DNA of 64,000 bases from NCBI RefSeq assembly GCF_021166585.1, contig NZ_JAJOZE010000003.1:62001-126000 (forward strand). Direction: 5' to 3'. Made by a program: the position numbers and the translations under genes. The notes under the pieces are model-generated. The model saw only the letters and a list, made by a program, of their open reading frames with translations. It was not told the DNA's origin and made no database searches. The stretch comes from Metabacillus kandeliae (lineage in GTDB: Bacteria > Bacillota > Bacilli > Bacillales > Bacillaceae). Of this stretch, positions 36,851 to 44,541 are shown one piece after another. Each line of letters starts with the position of its first letter. Within the stretch, counting starts at the first letter, position 1.

Positions 36851-36868
36851 CCTGCTCATCCTCCCCGT

Positions 36869-36890
36869 AAAATGATAGCGTTATCATTTT
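36869..36890 (-). promoter_or_regulatory. LacI-type operator before the binding-protein gene
   Basis: Perfect 9-bp arms AAAATGATA / TATCATTTT around GCGT. The TGATAGCG/TTATCA core is of LacI-family type and sits in the 5' leader, upstream of the ribosome site; binding would block transcription. Confidence 0.65.
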
Positions 36891-36943
36891 GATTCAAAAA
36901 AAGAAGCACTAACTTGTAATCTTAATTGTAACTTTACAGATAC

Positions 36944-36973
36944 ATTATTGCACGTTACTAAACAGAACGTCAA
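36944..36973 (-). promoter_or_regulatory. Promoter of the mannoside operon
   Basis: Minus-strand TTGACG (36973-36968), 18-bp spacer, AATAAT (36949-36944). The spacer contains GTAACGTGC, a half-match to the palindrome at 37027. Confidence 0.6.
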
Positions 36974-36993
36974 CTTGCAATTATCACTAATTA

Positions 36994-37040
36994 TTTACGT
37001 GTGACCGTTTTTCTTGTATGATCAGTTTGTAACGTTACAA
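36994..37040 (+). promoter_or_regulatory. Promoter and operator of the lacI-type gene
   Basis: TTTACG (36994-36999), 17-bp spacer, TATGAT (37017-37022). The perfect 14-bp palindrome TTGTAACGTTACAA at 37027-37040 covers the predicted start site, implying autorepression. Confidence 0.65.
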
Positions 37041-37060
37041 TTTGGGAAGGTGCTGCTATT

Positions 37061-38071
37061 ATGAAAAAACGTGTGACAATGCAAACCATTGCCGACCATT
37101 TACATATTTCGAAAAACTCCGTCTCACAGGCGCTCACAGGAAAACCAGGTGTAAGCGAGCCAACAAGAGAGCTGATAAAAAAAGCAGCCGAAGAGCTTGG
37201 CTACGAATATACGAAAGGAAAAAAAGAAACAGTAAAGCATAGCGGTTCTGGAACCATTGCTTTAATTGCTTCAGAACGGGCTTTTTCGCTGAACTTCTTT
37301 GGAGAAATCTATCTCTCAATAGAAAAAGAAATCAGAGCCAATGGCATGAGCCTGCTGATTGAATCCATCAATGAGGAAGCGATTGAAATGCAGCTTCTGC
37401 CCTCCTTTATCCAGGAAGGGAAAATTGACGGTATCCTGATCCTCTCCCATCTTTCCACTGACTATATTAATAAAATACTTTCAACCGGCATACCGACAGT
37501 TCTTGTCGATCATCATCATCCGCTGAATCCTGCTGATGCAGTTCTCACCAACAATCGGTTTGGCGCCTATCTGGCCATCGAGCATTTAATCACCGCAGGC
37601 TGCAGGACAATCGGCTATATTGGAAACATTGATATTTCCCCGAGCTATCAGGAAAGATGGGAAGGCTATTTATTGGCTATGCATAAGCACGGTCTACCGC
37701 GGAAAAAAGAATGGATGCTGACAGAGGCAGCGGAGGATGAATCATTTTTAACTTCTTCCCTTGAGGCATTGAGCGATAAGCCTGATGCCTGGTTTTGCGT
37801 AAACGACGGTTTTGGATTTTTAACCATGTCCTCTTTGCACAGACTTGGTTACAAGATCCCTGATGACGCAGCCATTGTGTCCTTTGATAACGGACAGCTT
37901 TCCCAGCTGGCTAATCCGAAGATATCAACGATGGACGTTGATCTCCAGCTTTTTGCCAGAAAAAGCGTTGAGCAGCTGTTTTGGCGGATGGATCATAAAG
38001 ATGAACCAAATCAGGAAATTTTGCTGCCTGCCAGATTAATCGTGAGAGAATCATCACCGGAAAGACTTTGA
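37061..38071 (+). CDS. LacI-family transcriptional regulator
   Basis: 336 residues. N-terminal helix-turn-helix and hinge (residues 5-60: MQTIADHLHISKNSVSQALTG), then a periplasmic-binding-like effector domain (IDGILILSHLS, VLVDHHHPL, DAWFCVNDGFGF, ISTMDVDLQLFARKSVEQL). Divergent from the GH130/ABC operon, with palindromes on both sides of the intergenic region, so it probably represses the operon and itself until a mannoside-type sugar binds. AAGGTG ribosome site. Confidence 0.92.
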   Translation: MKKRVTMQTIADHLHISKNSVSQALTGKPGVSEPTRELIKKAAEELGYEYTKGKKETVKHSGSGTIALIASERAFSLNFFGEIYLSIEKEIRANGMSLLIESINEEAIEMQLLPSFIQEGKIDGILILSHLSTDYINKILSTGIPTVLVDHHHPLNPADAVLTNNRFGAYLAIEHLITAGCRTIGYIGNIDISPSYQERWEGYLLAMHKHGLPRKKEWMLTEAAEDESFLTSSLEALSDKPDAWFCVNDGFGFLTMSSLHRLGYKIPDDAAIVSFDNGQLSQLANPKISTMDVDLQLFARKSVEQLFWRMDHKDEPNQEILLPARLIVRESSPERL

Positions 38072-38090
38072 ACAGTCTTTCCTTTATTTA
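38059..38090 (+). terminator. Terminator overlapping the lacI stop codon
   Basis: GGAAAGACT / AGTCTTTCC hairpin followed by TTTATTT; the left arm overlaps the last codons of the regulator gene. Confidence 0.8.
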
Positions 38091-38380
38091 TAATCGTTCG
38101 ACATGTTTTGCGAAACATAGTCCTTTTGCCTGCCAAATGACCCTATCCTAAAGCCACTGTACCAATTAGTCAGAAACCTAAACAAGCTGACATTCCACCA
38201 ACCTTTTTCCTCCCATACCGCTTTTGATCAAAAAGCGTAAAAAATAATACTACCCCTAAATTCCCTATTTATATGTAAAGTTTCCAGAAGATTCTTTTAC
38301 AAAATCAGCAAACTGCCTTTATATCCGACTTATAAACTAAAGCTGTTAACCTAAAATATTCAGAAAATGGGAGGAAAAAC
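38091..38380. other. Intergenic leader of the giant surface protein gene
   Basis: No open frame with a ribosome site. A weak promoter candidate TTTACA (38297-38302), 17 bp, TTATAT is visible; a GGGAGG ribosome site precedes the ATG at 38381. No other structure is evident. Confidence 0.35.
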
Positions 38381-41300
38381 ATGCGTAAACAGTTAGTCCC
38401 TGTCCTTTTAATCTTCGGGATGCTGCTTCAGCCTGCTGCGGGAACTTTTGCAGCGGAAACGCCCGCTGAGAAGAAAACGGTACTTTCAAGCAATCAGCTT
38501 GCAGGCGGGATCACTCATGAGGAGCAGCGCATTGAGAATTTTGGCGGAAAAATCAATTATACTCAGCGTTTGAATGTGTTAACAGCCGATTTGTCGAATC
38601 CAGATGTTTCTGTCACTTCCGGGAAAGCGCTTGATAAAGTCGCTGCCATGGAGACGATTGGCGACCAGGCGGGCCGCGAGCGCTTTAAAGGGAAAAATGT
38701 CGTGGGTGCGATCAATGGGGATATGTATAACATGCAGACAGGCATGAATGTAGCAGCCCAAATCCAGGATGGCAACCTCCTTGTGAGCCATACAGGTCCT
38801 TCTGGAGTGAATGCACAGCCGGAATTCGGGATTGATGCAAACCGCAAGCCGTTTATTGACAATTTGTCTATCGAAGGAAAGCTTACATATGACGGTGCGG
38901 ATAAACCAATTGAACTGCTGAACCGCAATGAAGGTGCCGGAGAAAAGCTCGGCATTTACACACCGAACCTGAATCAAAAAGGCGAAATGTCTTTTTATGA
39001 CTTGAAAAATACCTTTGTGAAAAATGGAGCGATGGCCGTAATTACCGGTATTGACGATCCGGAGCATATCAAGCCAGGGAAAGCTTACACCGGGACGATT
39101 ACGAAGATTTATCCTTCCATCAGCAATATCGCGATTCCGAAAAACGGGGTTGTTCTTGCAGGCTTTGGAACGAAAGCAGAATGGATGCGCACAGCCCTGA
39201 AAGAAAACACTCCTTTTACTTTTGAATATAATGTTTATAAAGGGACAAGCCATACACTGAAAAATGATGTCGTCGATGCAGTCGGAGGATATGACTGGCT
39301 TGTGAAGGACGGAAAAGCGAAAACTCAAAGCGAATTCCGCAATGCCAACGACGCGCATGTGACAGCGCCAAATGGGCGTACGTCCATCGGTATTACAGCT
39401 GATAACAAAGTGATCGCCATGACAGTGGACAAGCCAAGCACGCTCTTCTCTGACAGTGTTGGTTTGACTCTCCCAGAGGTAGCAAAGGAATATGAAAGCT
39501 ATGGCGTTGTTTCAGCGCTTAGTCTTGATGGCGGCGGTTCAACAGAGATGGTCATTCAACCTGAAGGCACAGACCAGCTCGTTTCCGCCAATCACCCATC
39601 TGATAATTCTTCCCGTGTGGTGACAAACAGCATTCTTTTCAGCTCTTCTGCTGAAAAATCGCCAGAAGTCGGCAAAGTGCTGCTGAAAAATGACCTGACC
39701 ATTTTCAAAGGCTCCTCCTACAAATTTTCGGCTAAAGCGACAGATGCCAATGGCAACACGACAGATTTGGACAACCGCAGTGTAAATTGGAGCACAACGC
39801 TTGGCACGATTTCAAAAGACGGGGAGTTCACAGCCCCGAGTGAAGCTGGCGAAGGAAAAATAACCGCTGAAATTGACGGAGCGAAAGGAGAATCTTCCAT
39901 CCACGTGATTGACAGCGTAAGCGACTTTCAATTTGCAGACTCAAGCCCGATCATCCTTCAAAAAGGCGAAGAAAAAGAATTAAAGGTGAATGCCCAAAAG
40001 GACGGCAAAGACATTATCCTGAACGGAAGCTCTGTAAAATGGGAGATTCCAGCTGAAGCCGGCACCATTGAGGACGGTAAGCTGAAGATTTCTGACAGCG
40101 CAAAGGACGGTTCCACCTATACCATCAAAGCGACACTTGGAGACATTACGAAAGAACTGACGCTTTTGGTTGGATTAAAGGAACAGAAGATTGATGACTT
40201 TGAAACGTATCCTGCTGAAGGGTATGAGGTAAATGGCTTTGTTGGAGGAAATTTCGAGCTTTCAACGGAGCAGAAAAAATCCGGCAGCCGCAGCATTAAA
40301 GTCAACTATGATACAAAAAACTGGACCCGCCAATATAATGGGACAATTAACTTGAAGCCTCATTGGTTTAAAAGCACAGCAACCCCTCCAGCATGGTCTG
40401 ATACGCTAGCTGACTCCATGTTCAAAACGTATACAACTGAGATCAGGCCCAAGAAATTCGGTGTCTGGATTTATGGGGACGGCAAAGCTCCATGGGCCCG
40501 CTTAATTTTCAAATCCAATGGTGCCAATAAAACACTCGATCTGGCAGGCAGCGTGAACTGGATCGGCTGGAAATATCTCGAAGTAGACATTCCAACAGAG
40601 TGGGCTATGCCGATTACATTCAATTACCTTTATTTTGTCGAAACAAACAAGACAAAGCCAGATTACAGCGGCAGTGTCTACATTGATGACATGCGCTTTA
40701 TTTATACAAATGAAACAGAGGACTTCAGCGGTCCTGAGTTCAGCGAGATTTCACCAGAGAGCAATACAATCTACAGCGACAAACTTGATTTTGCCGCAAC
40801 GGTAAAAGACGAAGGCTCAGGTGTTGATCCTTCAACGATTAAAGTGACCTTTAACAATAAAGAGCAGGATTTCAACTACGATAAGGATACAGGAAAAATC
40901 ACTGGAACTGTCACAGGTCTTGCAGAAGGCACTTACCCTCTCAGCATCACGGCGAGCGATAAGAAAGGCAACCAGGCCCTTCCGCCTGTGAGCAAAAATA
41001 TCAAAGTTGACTTAACGGAAGATACAGAAGCGCCAACTGTAACAAATGTAACCCCGACACCAACAGCGGCTGAGCAGACAGCCGTGCCTAGAATTACCTT
41101 CAGAGCAAGAGATCCAAAAAGCGGGCTTGAGCAGAAGGATATCGCCGTTTCCATTGATGGCAAACAGGCAGAAACCTACTATGATGCGGCAACTGGCTGG
41201 GCCTATGCCGTACCTGCAGAGAAGCTTGCGGATGGTAAGCATTCTTACACCATTGACGCAAAAGACCGCGCCGGAAACAGCATTGAGACGATCAAAACGG

Positions 41301-43252
41301 ATTTCACGATCAAATCCTTGCCTGCTCCAAAGGATCCAAATAACTTTAAGATTTCCATGATTCCTGATACGCATGGAATGATTTATCAAAAACCGATATT
41401 TGAAAGAGCGGAACAGGAAGATTCTGATCTTGTCCTTCACACAGGGGATCTCGTGGATACTTCATCTGAAGCAGAATGGAATCAGGCGAAGGATGATCTG
41501 AAAATATTTGAGAATAAACCATTTTTAATGGTTCCAGGAAATCACGAATCATTTAAGGGAGATCTTGATTATTTTACAAGCATAATCGGCAGTCCGACAT
41601 TCTCCACTGAATACGGCAATGCCAATATCATCGGCTTGAACACAGCTTATGGGCAGAGCATTTCAGCCTCTGATTCTACCCAGTTCCATTACTTGGAGAA
41701 TGTGTTGGAACAAAACAAAAAGAAAAACGTCATTGTCGCTGTACATGTTCTGACAAAAGACGATTTTGGCACTGCCCATGAAATGAATCCGGCTGATGCG
41801 AAAAAGTTCGAAGACATACTTGGTTCTTACAAAAAATCTCATCCTGAAGTGAACATCCAGGTATTTTTCGGTCACCTTCACACATTGCAGCAATGGGAAA
41901 AAGACGGGGTTATGTACACGGTAGGCGGAAATGCAGCGAGCAAAGGATATGTCACAAAGGACGAAGGAAACATTCTTGGAAGCGGCATTCTGACTGTCGG
42001 TGACAAGATGTCCTATCAATTCAATCCGCTGCTCTCTTCCGTATCGATTGTCGATCGGGCGTTGAATTCAAACCGTGAAATGAAAATGGCCAAAGGCGCG
42101 ACCCGAAACATGCAGCTGTACGGCGACTTCCATGAATACACTGGTCACTATATCGTAAACATTAGCCAATTCCCGCCAGTAAACATTGGATGGACATCAG
42201 ATCACCCTGAAATTGCAACTGTTGATTCCACTGGAAAGCTGACGGCAAAAGCTGAAGGAACCGTCACACTCACAGCTGTATCAGGCGGAAAGTCCAATTC
42301 AGTAAAGGTACACGTTGTTGATCCTGCTGCCATAACTCCAATCAAGCTGGAAGGCGCTCTTTCAAAAAGCTCTGTTTTGATTGGCGAAAAGACAGCTCTA
42401 TCCTTTACAGCAGTGGACCAATTCGGCAATATTTTCGCCATAGACCCTAAAGAAGTACAGTTAAGCTATAACCCAGAAAATTCTCTAGAGCTGCTGAAGG
42501 ACGGCATGCTTCAGACGAAGAAAACCGGGAATATTCAGATCAACTATAAATACGGAAAAATCACCGGAACACTGGATCTTGAAGTGAAATCACCGGGTGT
42601 AACGCCTCCTGATCAGGGCGGCGGTCACGGAGATGATGACAACAACGGCGGAGGAGATGATGATAACGGCGGCGGAACAACTCCTCCAAAGCAAGAAGAT
42701 GAAATCAAAGTCTCTCCTTCTCCGATTGGCAGAGCAATCATTAAGAAGCCGGTAAGTATTTTCAAGCTGAACGATAAAGGCGAAAAAACACCATGGCGCA
42801 CTGCACAGCCTGGCGAAGTGCTCCGCGTTTACGGCCAAAATGAAGAAATGGCCAGCGTCGGCGGTGATTACTACATCATGCTCGAAAAAGGCAAAACCGC
42901 GATGTACCAAGGAAGAATTTTAATAAAAGAAAATGCAACACTCTATTCACCAGACGGCAAACCATACCGCACCTTACACCGCGGCGAAGCCATTAAGGTT
43001 TATCACTTTCTGGCTGACAGCTATGACACAGGCGGCGGCTTTACAGTGAAATTCTCCAGGGCTTCCGCTTATTACGAAGGCATGGTTAAAATGCTGAAAG
43101 ACACACCGATGTATAAAGACGGCAAAGCGGTACAATCCCTCATGCAGGGCAAAGATTACCGCGTCTACAGCACTGAGGGCAATAAGCTGATGGTCGGCGG
43201 CGGATATTATGTCATGAATGAGAAGAGAAATGTGGTGTATTCGAAGAACTGA
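38381..43252 (+). CDS. Giant secreted phosphodiester glycosidase / metallophosphatase fusion
   Basis: 1623 residues. Signal peptide (1-24). Residues about 60-425 are a phosphodiester glycosidase (NAGPA-like) domain: VVGAINGDMYN, APNGRTSIGIT, SLDGGGSTEM. Ig-like domains (about 430-600), a carbohydrate-binding-like sandwich (about 605-785) and two Ig-like repeats (about 790-985) follow. A calcineurin-type metallophosphatase occupies about 990-1225, with metal motifs MIPDTHG, HTGDLVD, PGNHES, VAVHV and FFGHLH. A Big_2 domain (NIGWTSDHPEIATVD), an Asp/Gly linker (about 1410-1440) and three SH3-like repeats (about 1450-1623) end it. It probably trims phosphodiester-linked glycans of wall polymers and the released phosphates. 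The combination is unusual. Stand-alone gene with its own terminator. Confidence 0.88.
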   Translation: MRKQLVPVLLIFGMLLQPAAGTFAAETPAEKKTVLSSNQLAGGITHEEQRIENFGGKINYTQRLNVLTADLSNPDVSVTSGKALDKVAAMETIGDQAGRERFKGKNVVGAINGDMYNMQTGMNVAAQIQDGNLLVSHTGPSGVNAQPEFGIDANRKPFIDNLSIEGKLTYDGADKPIELLNRNEGAGEKLGIYTPNLNQKGEMSFYDLKNTFVKNGAMAVITGIDDPEHIKPGKAYTGTITKIYPSISNIAIPKNGVVLAGFGTKAEWMRTALKENTPFTFEYNVYKGTSHTLKNDVVDAVGGYDWLVKDGKAKTQSEFRNANDAHVTAPNGRTSIGITADNKVIAMTVDKPSTLFSDSVGLTLPEVAKEYESYGVVSALSLDGGGSTEMVIQPEGTDQLVSANHPSDNSSRVVTNSILFSSSAEKSPEVGKVLLKNDLTIFKGSSYKFSAKATDANGNTTDLDNRSVNWSTTLGTISKDGEFTAPSEAGEGKITAEIDGAKGESSIHVIDSVSDFQFADSSPIILQKGEEKELKVNAQKDGKDIILNGSSVKWEIPAEAGTIEDGKLKISDSAKDGSTYTIKATLGDITKELTLLVGLKEQKIDDFETYPAEGYEVNGFVGGNFELSTEQKKSGSRSIKVNYDTKNWTRQYNGTINLKPHWFKSTATPPAWSDTLADSMFKTYTTEIRPKKFGVWIYGDGKAPWARLIFKSNGANKTLDLAGSVNWIGWKYLEVDIPTEWAMPITFNYLYFVETNKTKPDYSGSVYIDDMRFIYTNETEDFSGPEFSEISPESNTIYSDKLDFAATVKDEGSGVDPSTIKVTFNNKEQDFNYDKDTGKITGTVTGLAEGTYPLSITASDKKGNQALPPVSKNIKVDLTEDTEAPTVTNVTPTPTAAEQTAVPRITFRARDPKSGLEQKDIAVSIDGKQAETYYDAATGWAYAVPAEKLADGKHSYTIDAKDRAGNSIETIKTDFTIKSLPAPKDPNNFKISMIPDTHGMIYQKPIFERAEQEDSDLVLHTGDLVDTSSEAEWNQAKDDLKIFENKPFLMVPGNHESFKGDLDYFTSIIGSPTFSTEYGNANIIGLNTAYGQSISASDSTQFHYLENVLEQNKKKNVIVAVHVLTKDDFGTAHEMNPADAKKFEDILGSYKKSHPEVNIQVFFGHLHTLQQWEKDGVMYTVGGNAASKGYVTKDEGNILGSGILTVGDKMSYQFNPLLSSVSIVDRALNSNREMKMAKGATRNMQLYGDFHEYTGHYIVNISQFPPVNIGWTSDHPEIATVDSTGKLTAKAEGTVTLTAVSGGKSNSVKVHVVDPAAITPIKLEGALSKSSVLIGEKTALSFTAVDQFGNIFAIDPKEVQLSYNPENSLELLKDGMLQTKKTGNIQINYKYGKITGTLDLEVKSPGVTPPDQGGGHGDDDNNGGGDDDNGGGTTPPKQEDEIKVSPSPIGRAIIKKPVSIFKLNDKGEKTPWRTAQPGEVLRVYGQNEEMASVGGDYYIMLEKGKTAMYQGRILIKENATLYSPDGKPYRTLHRGEAIKVYHFLADSYDTGGGFTVKFSRASAYYEGMVKMLKDTPMYKDGKAVQSLMQGKDYRVYSTEGNKLMVGGGYYVMNEKRNVVYSKN

Positions 43253-43258
43253 GGAAGG

Positions 43259-43293
43259 AAAAAGCATCCGGGAATTTTCCCGGATGCTTTTTT
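43259..43293 (+). terminator. Strong terminator after the giant surface gene
   Basis: AAGCATCCGGGAA / TTCCCGGATGCTT with TTTTTT, 6 bases past the stop codon. Confidence 0.92.
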
Positions 43294-43302
43294 GTATGAT
43301 TG

Positions 43303-43458
43303 CTAGTTTTCCTTTGCCATTTTTATCGTCAGGAACAGCAGGATAATGACGATGAAATAGTTTAATGGATTGGCGAATATACTCATTTTTAAAGCTAGCT
43401 GCAACAAAATCCATAGCACGAAAATCACGAGGATGCAGGGAATGATCAGCTTGTTCAT
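43303..43458 (-). CDS. Small membrane protein, 51 residues
   Basis: Short frame with a GAGG ribosome site 8 nt before its ATG. Two hydrophobic segments (residues 3-22 and about 33-45) around a short loop, and a basic/acid C-terminal end (KMAKEN). Convergent with the giant gene and sharing its terminator region. Function unknown; the ribosome site and composition make it a plausible real gene. Confidence 0.55.
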   Translation of the reverse strand: MNKLIIPCILVIFVLWILLQLALKMSIFANPLNYFIVIILLFLTIKMAKEN

Positions 43459-43588
43459 TTGGGATCGCCTCTTTTCATTCAGTTTCTCCTCAGTTAATCA
43501 AAACTGCTGCGACCAGCCCACGCACTTGTGCTGGGTTACAATCTCGTCTGTTTTGGGAATGGAACAAAAAATGGAAAGGAGTTCCAGC

Positions 43589-43837
43589 ATGGATAAAAGA
43601 ATAAGTTATGGTGCCCTGGTTATTGTTTTTCCATTGTCCATTCTGTCTATTTTATTCAAAACCAGTATTTATTTGGTACTGCTGATTCTTGCGATGGCTA
43701 TTTACTATCTAATAGTTAGCTTCACCATGTTTAGGTACAGCAATAATAAACCCCTCGCTGTCATGATTGGTTTCATAGCAATTGCGATGATGGTGATGGA
43801 CTATATGTTGTACAGCCTTGTAACCCAGATGAATTAA
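43589..43837 (+). CDS. Small multi-pass membrane protein, unknown function
   Basis: 82 residues from the ATG at 43589 with AAAGGAG 7 nt upstream; the longer upstream frame has no ribosome site. Three hydrophobic segments (about 7-25, 26-43, 56-80) separated by short loops (SFTMFRYSNNKP). No recognised family. Stands alone before the HIT gene. Confidence 0.65.
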   Translation: MDKRISYGALVIVFPLSILSILFKTSIYLVLLILAMAIYYLIVSFTMFRYSNNKPLAVMIGFIAIAMMVMDYMLYSLVTQMN

Positions 43838-43979
43838 CTCGAATTTATTACGAGGAGTGAGTTAGCAAAAATACCGGTAAAGTTTATGAAGCAGTAGAAA
43901 GCCTTGATTTTAAGTGGAAATTTCAGGCACATCTTATGAAAGATTGAGAATATAAACTTATCAAAAAGGAGCAGTTACT

Positions 43980-44339
43980 TTGGCAAATGGTATTGAGGAT
44001 TTTTATTGTGAAGAAGTATTAAGCGGTAAGACGGAAATAGAAAAAGTTTTGGAGACTGATCGTACTGTGGCCTTTTATCATACTCGTCCATTTTATGAAG
44101 TGCATATCGTGGTGATCCCCAAGAAGCATATTACTTTTTTAATAGATATTGCACCAGAAGATAAAATTGAGCTGGATGATTTGTTATCAGTGATTCAGAA
44201 AGTATCAAGGCAGGTAAACGATGAATACGGTGCTTGTACTGTATCAACGAATATAGGTAATTATCAAAGCAATAAACATATGCACTGGCACGTTCACTTT
44301 GGAGATCGTATAAAACTTTTGGATGGTACTTGGTGTTAA
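43980..44339 (+). CDS. HIT-family (histidine triad) nucleotide-binding protein
   Basis: 119 residues from a TTG with AAAGGAG 8 nt upstream. The C-terminal HIT motif reads HMHWHVHFGD and the N-terminal part has FYHTRPFYEVHIVVIPKKHI, as in HIT hydrolases. HIT proteins cleave or bind purine nucleotides such as AMP-lysine or Ap4A. Slightly short but complete-looking. It precedes the LXG toxin gene by 200 bases and is not clearly linked in function. Confidence 0.85.
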   Translation: MANGIEDFYCEEVLSGKTEIEKVLETDRTVAFYHTRPFYEVHIVVIPKKHITFLIDIAPEDKIELDDLLSVIQKVSRQVNDEYGACTVSTNIGNYQSNKHMHWHVHFGDRIKLLDGTWC

Positions 44340-44487
44340 AAAGTTAAATAAACCCCTTAATCGGATGCTAAAAGACGGTCCCTTCCTTAAAAGGATAGGA
44401 TTGCTTTTTTCCTTTAGCTGATATATTTCCGAAAAAAAGGTAGGACTTCCTGCATATTTGGGTAAAGAGATAAAAGTGCTACCATTA

Positions 44488-44516
44488 TTGTTAGATAATG
44501 TCATAATACATACTAT
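44488..44516 (+). promoter_or_regulatory. Promoter of the LXG toxin gene
   Basis: TTGTTA (44488-44493), 17-bp spacer, TACTAT (44511-44516). The predicted start near 44523 supports translation from the ATG at 44542 rather than from a TTG at 44458. Confidence 0.55.
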
Positions 44517-44541
44517 TTTATCGAGAAAGGGTCCCGTCCGA

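Noticed and set aside
38579-39358. Long antisense frame inside the giant surface protein gene
   Set aside because: Shadow of a high-quality coding frame; no ribosome site, biased composition typical of antisense.
43370-43588. N-terminal extension of the 82-residue membrane protein
   Set aside because: No ribosome site at the longer start, and it overlaps the small gene on the other strand; AAAGGAG precedes the ATG at 43589.
43862-43949. Short protein-like frame (VYEAVESLDFKWKFQAHLM) before the HIT gene
   Set aside because: No start codon or ribosome site in frame and too short to call; may be a gene fragment.
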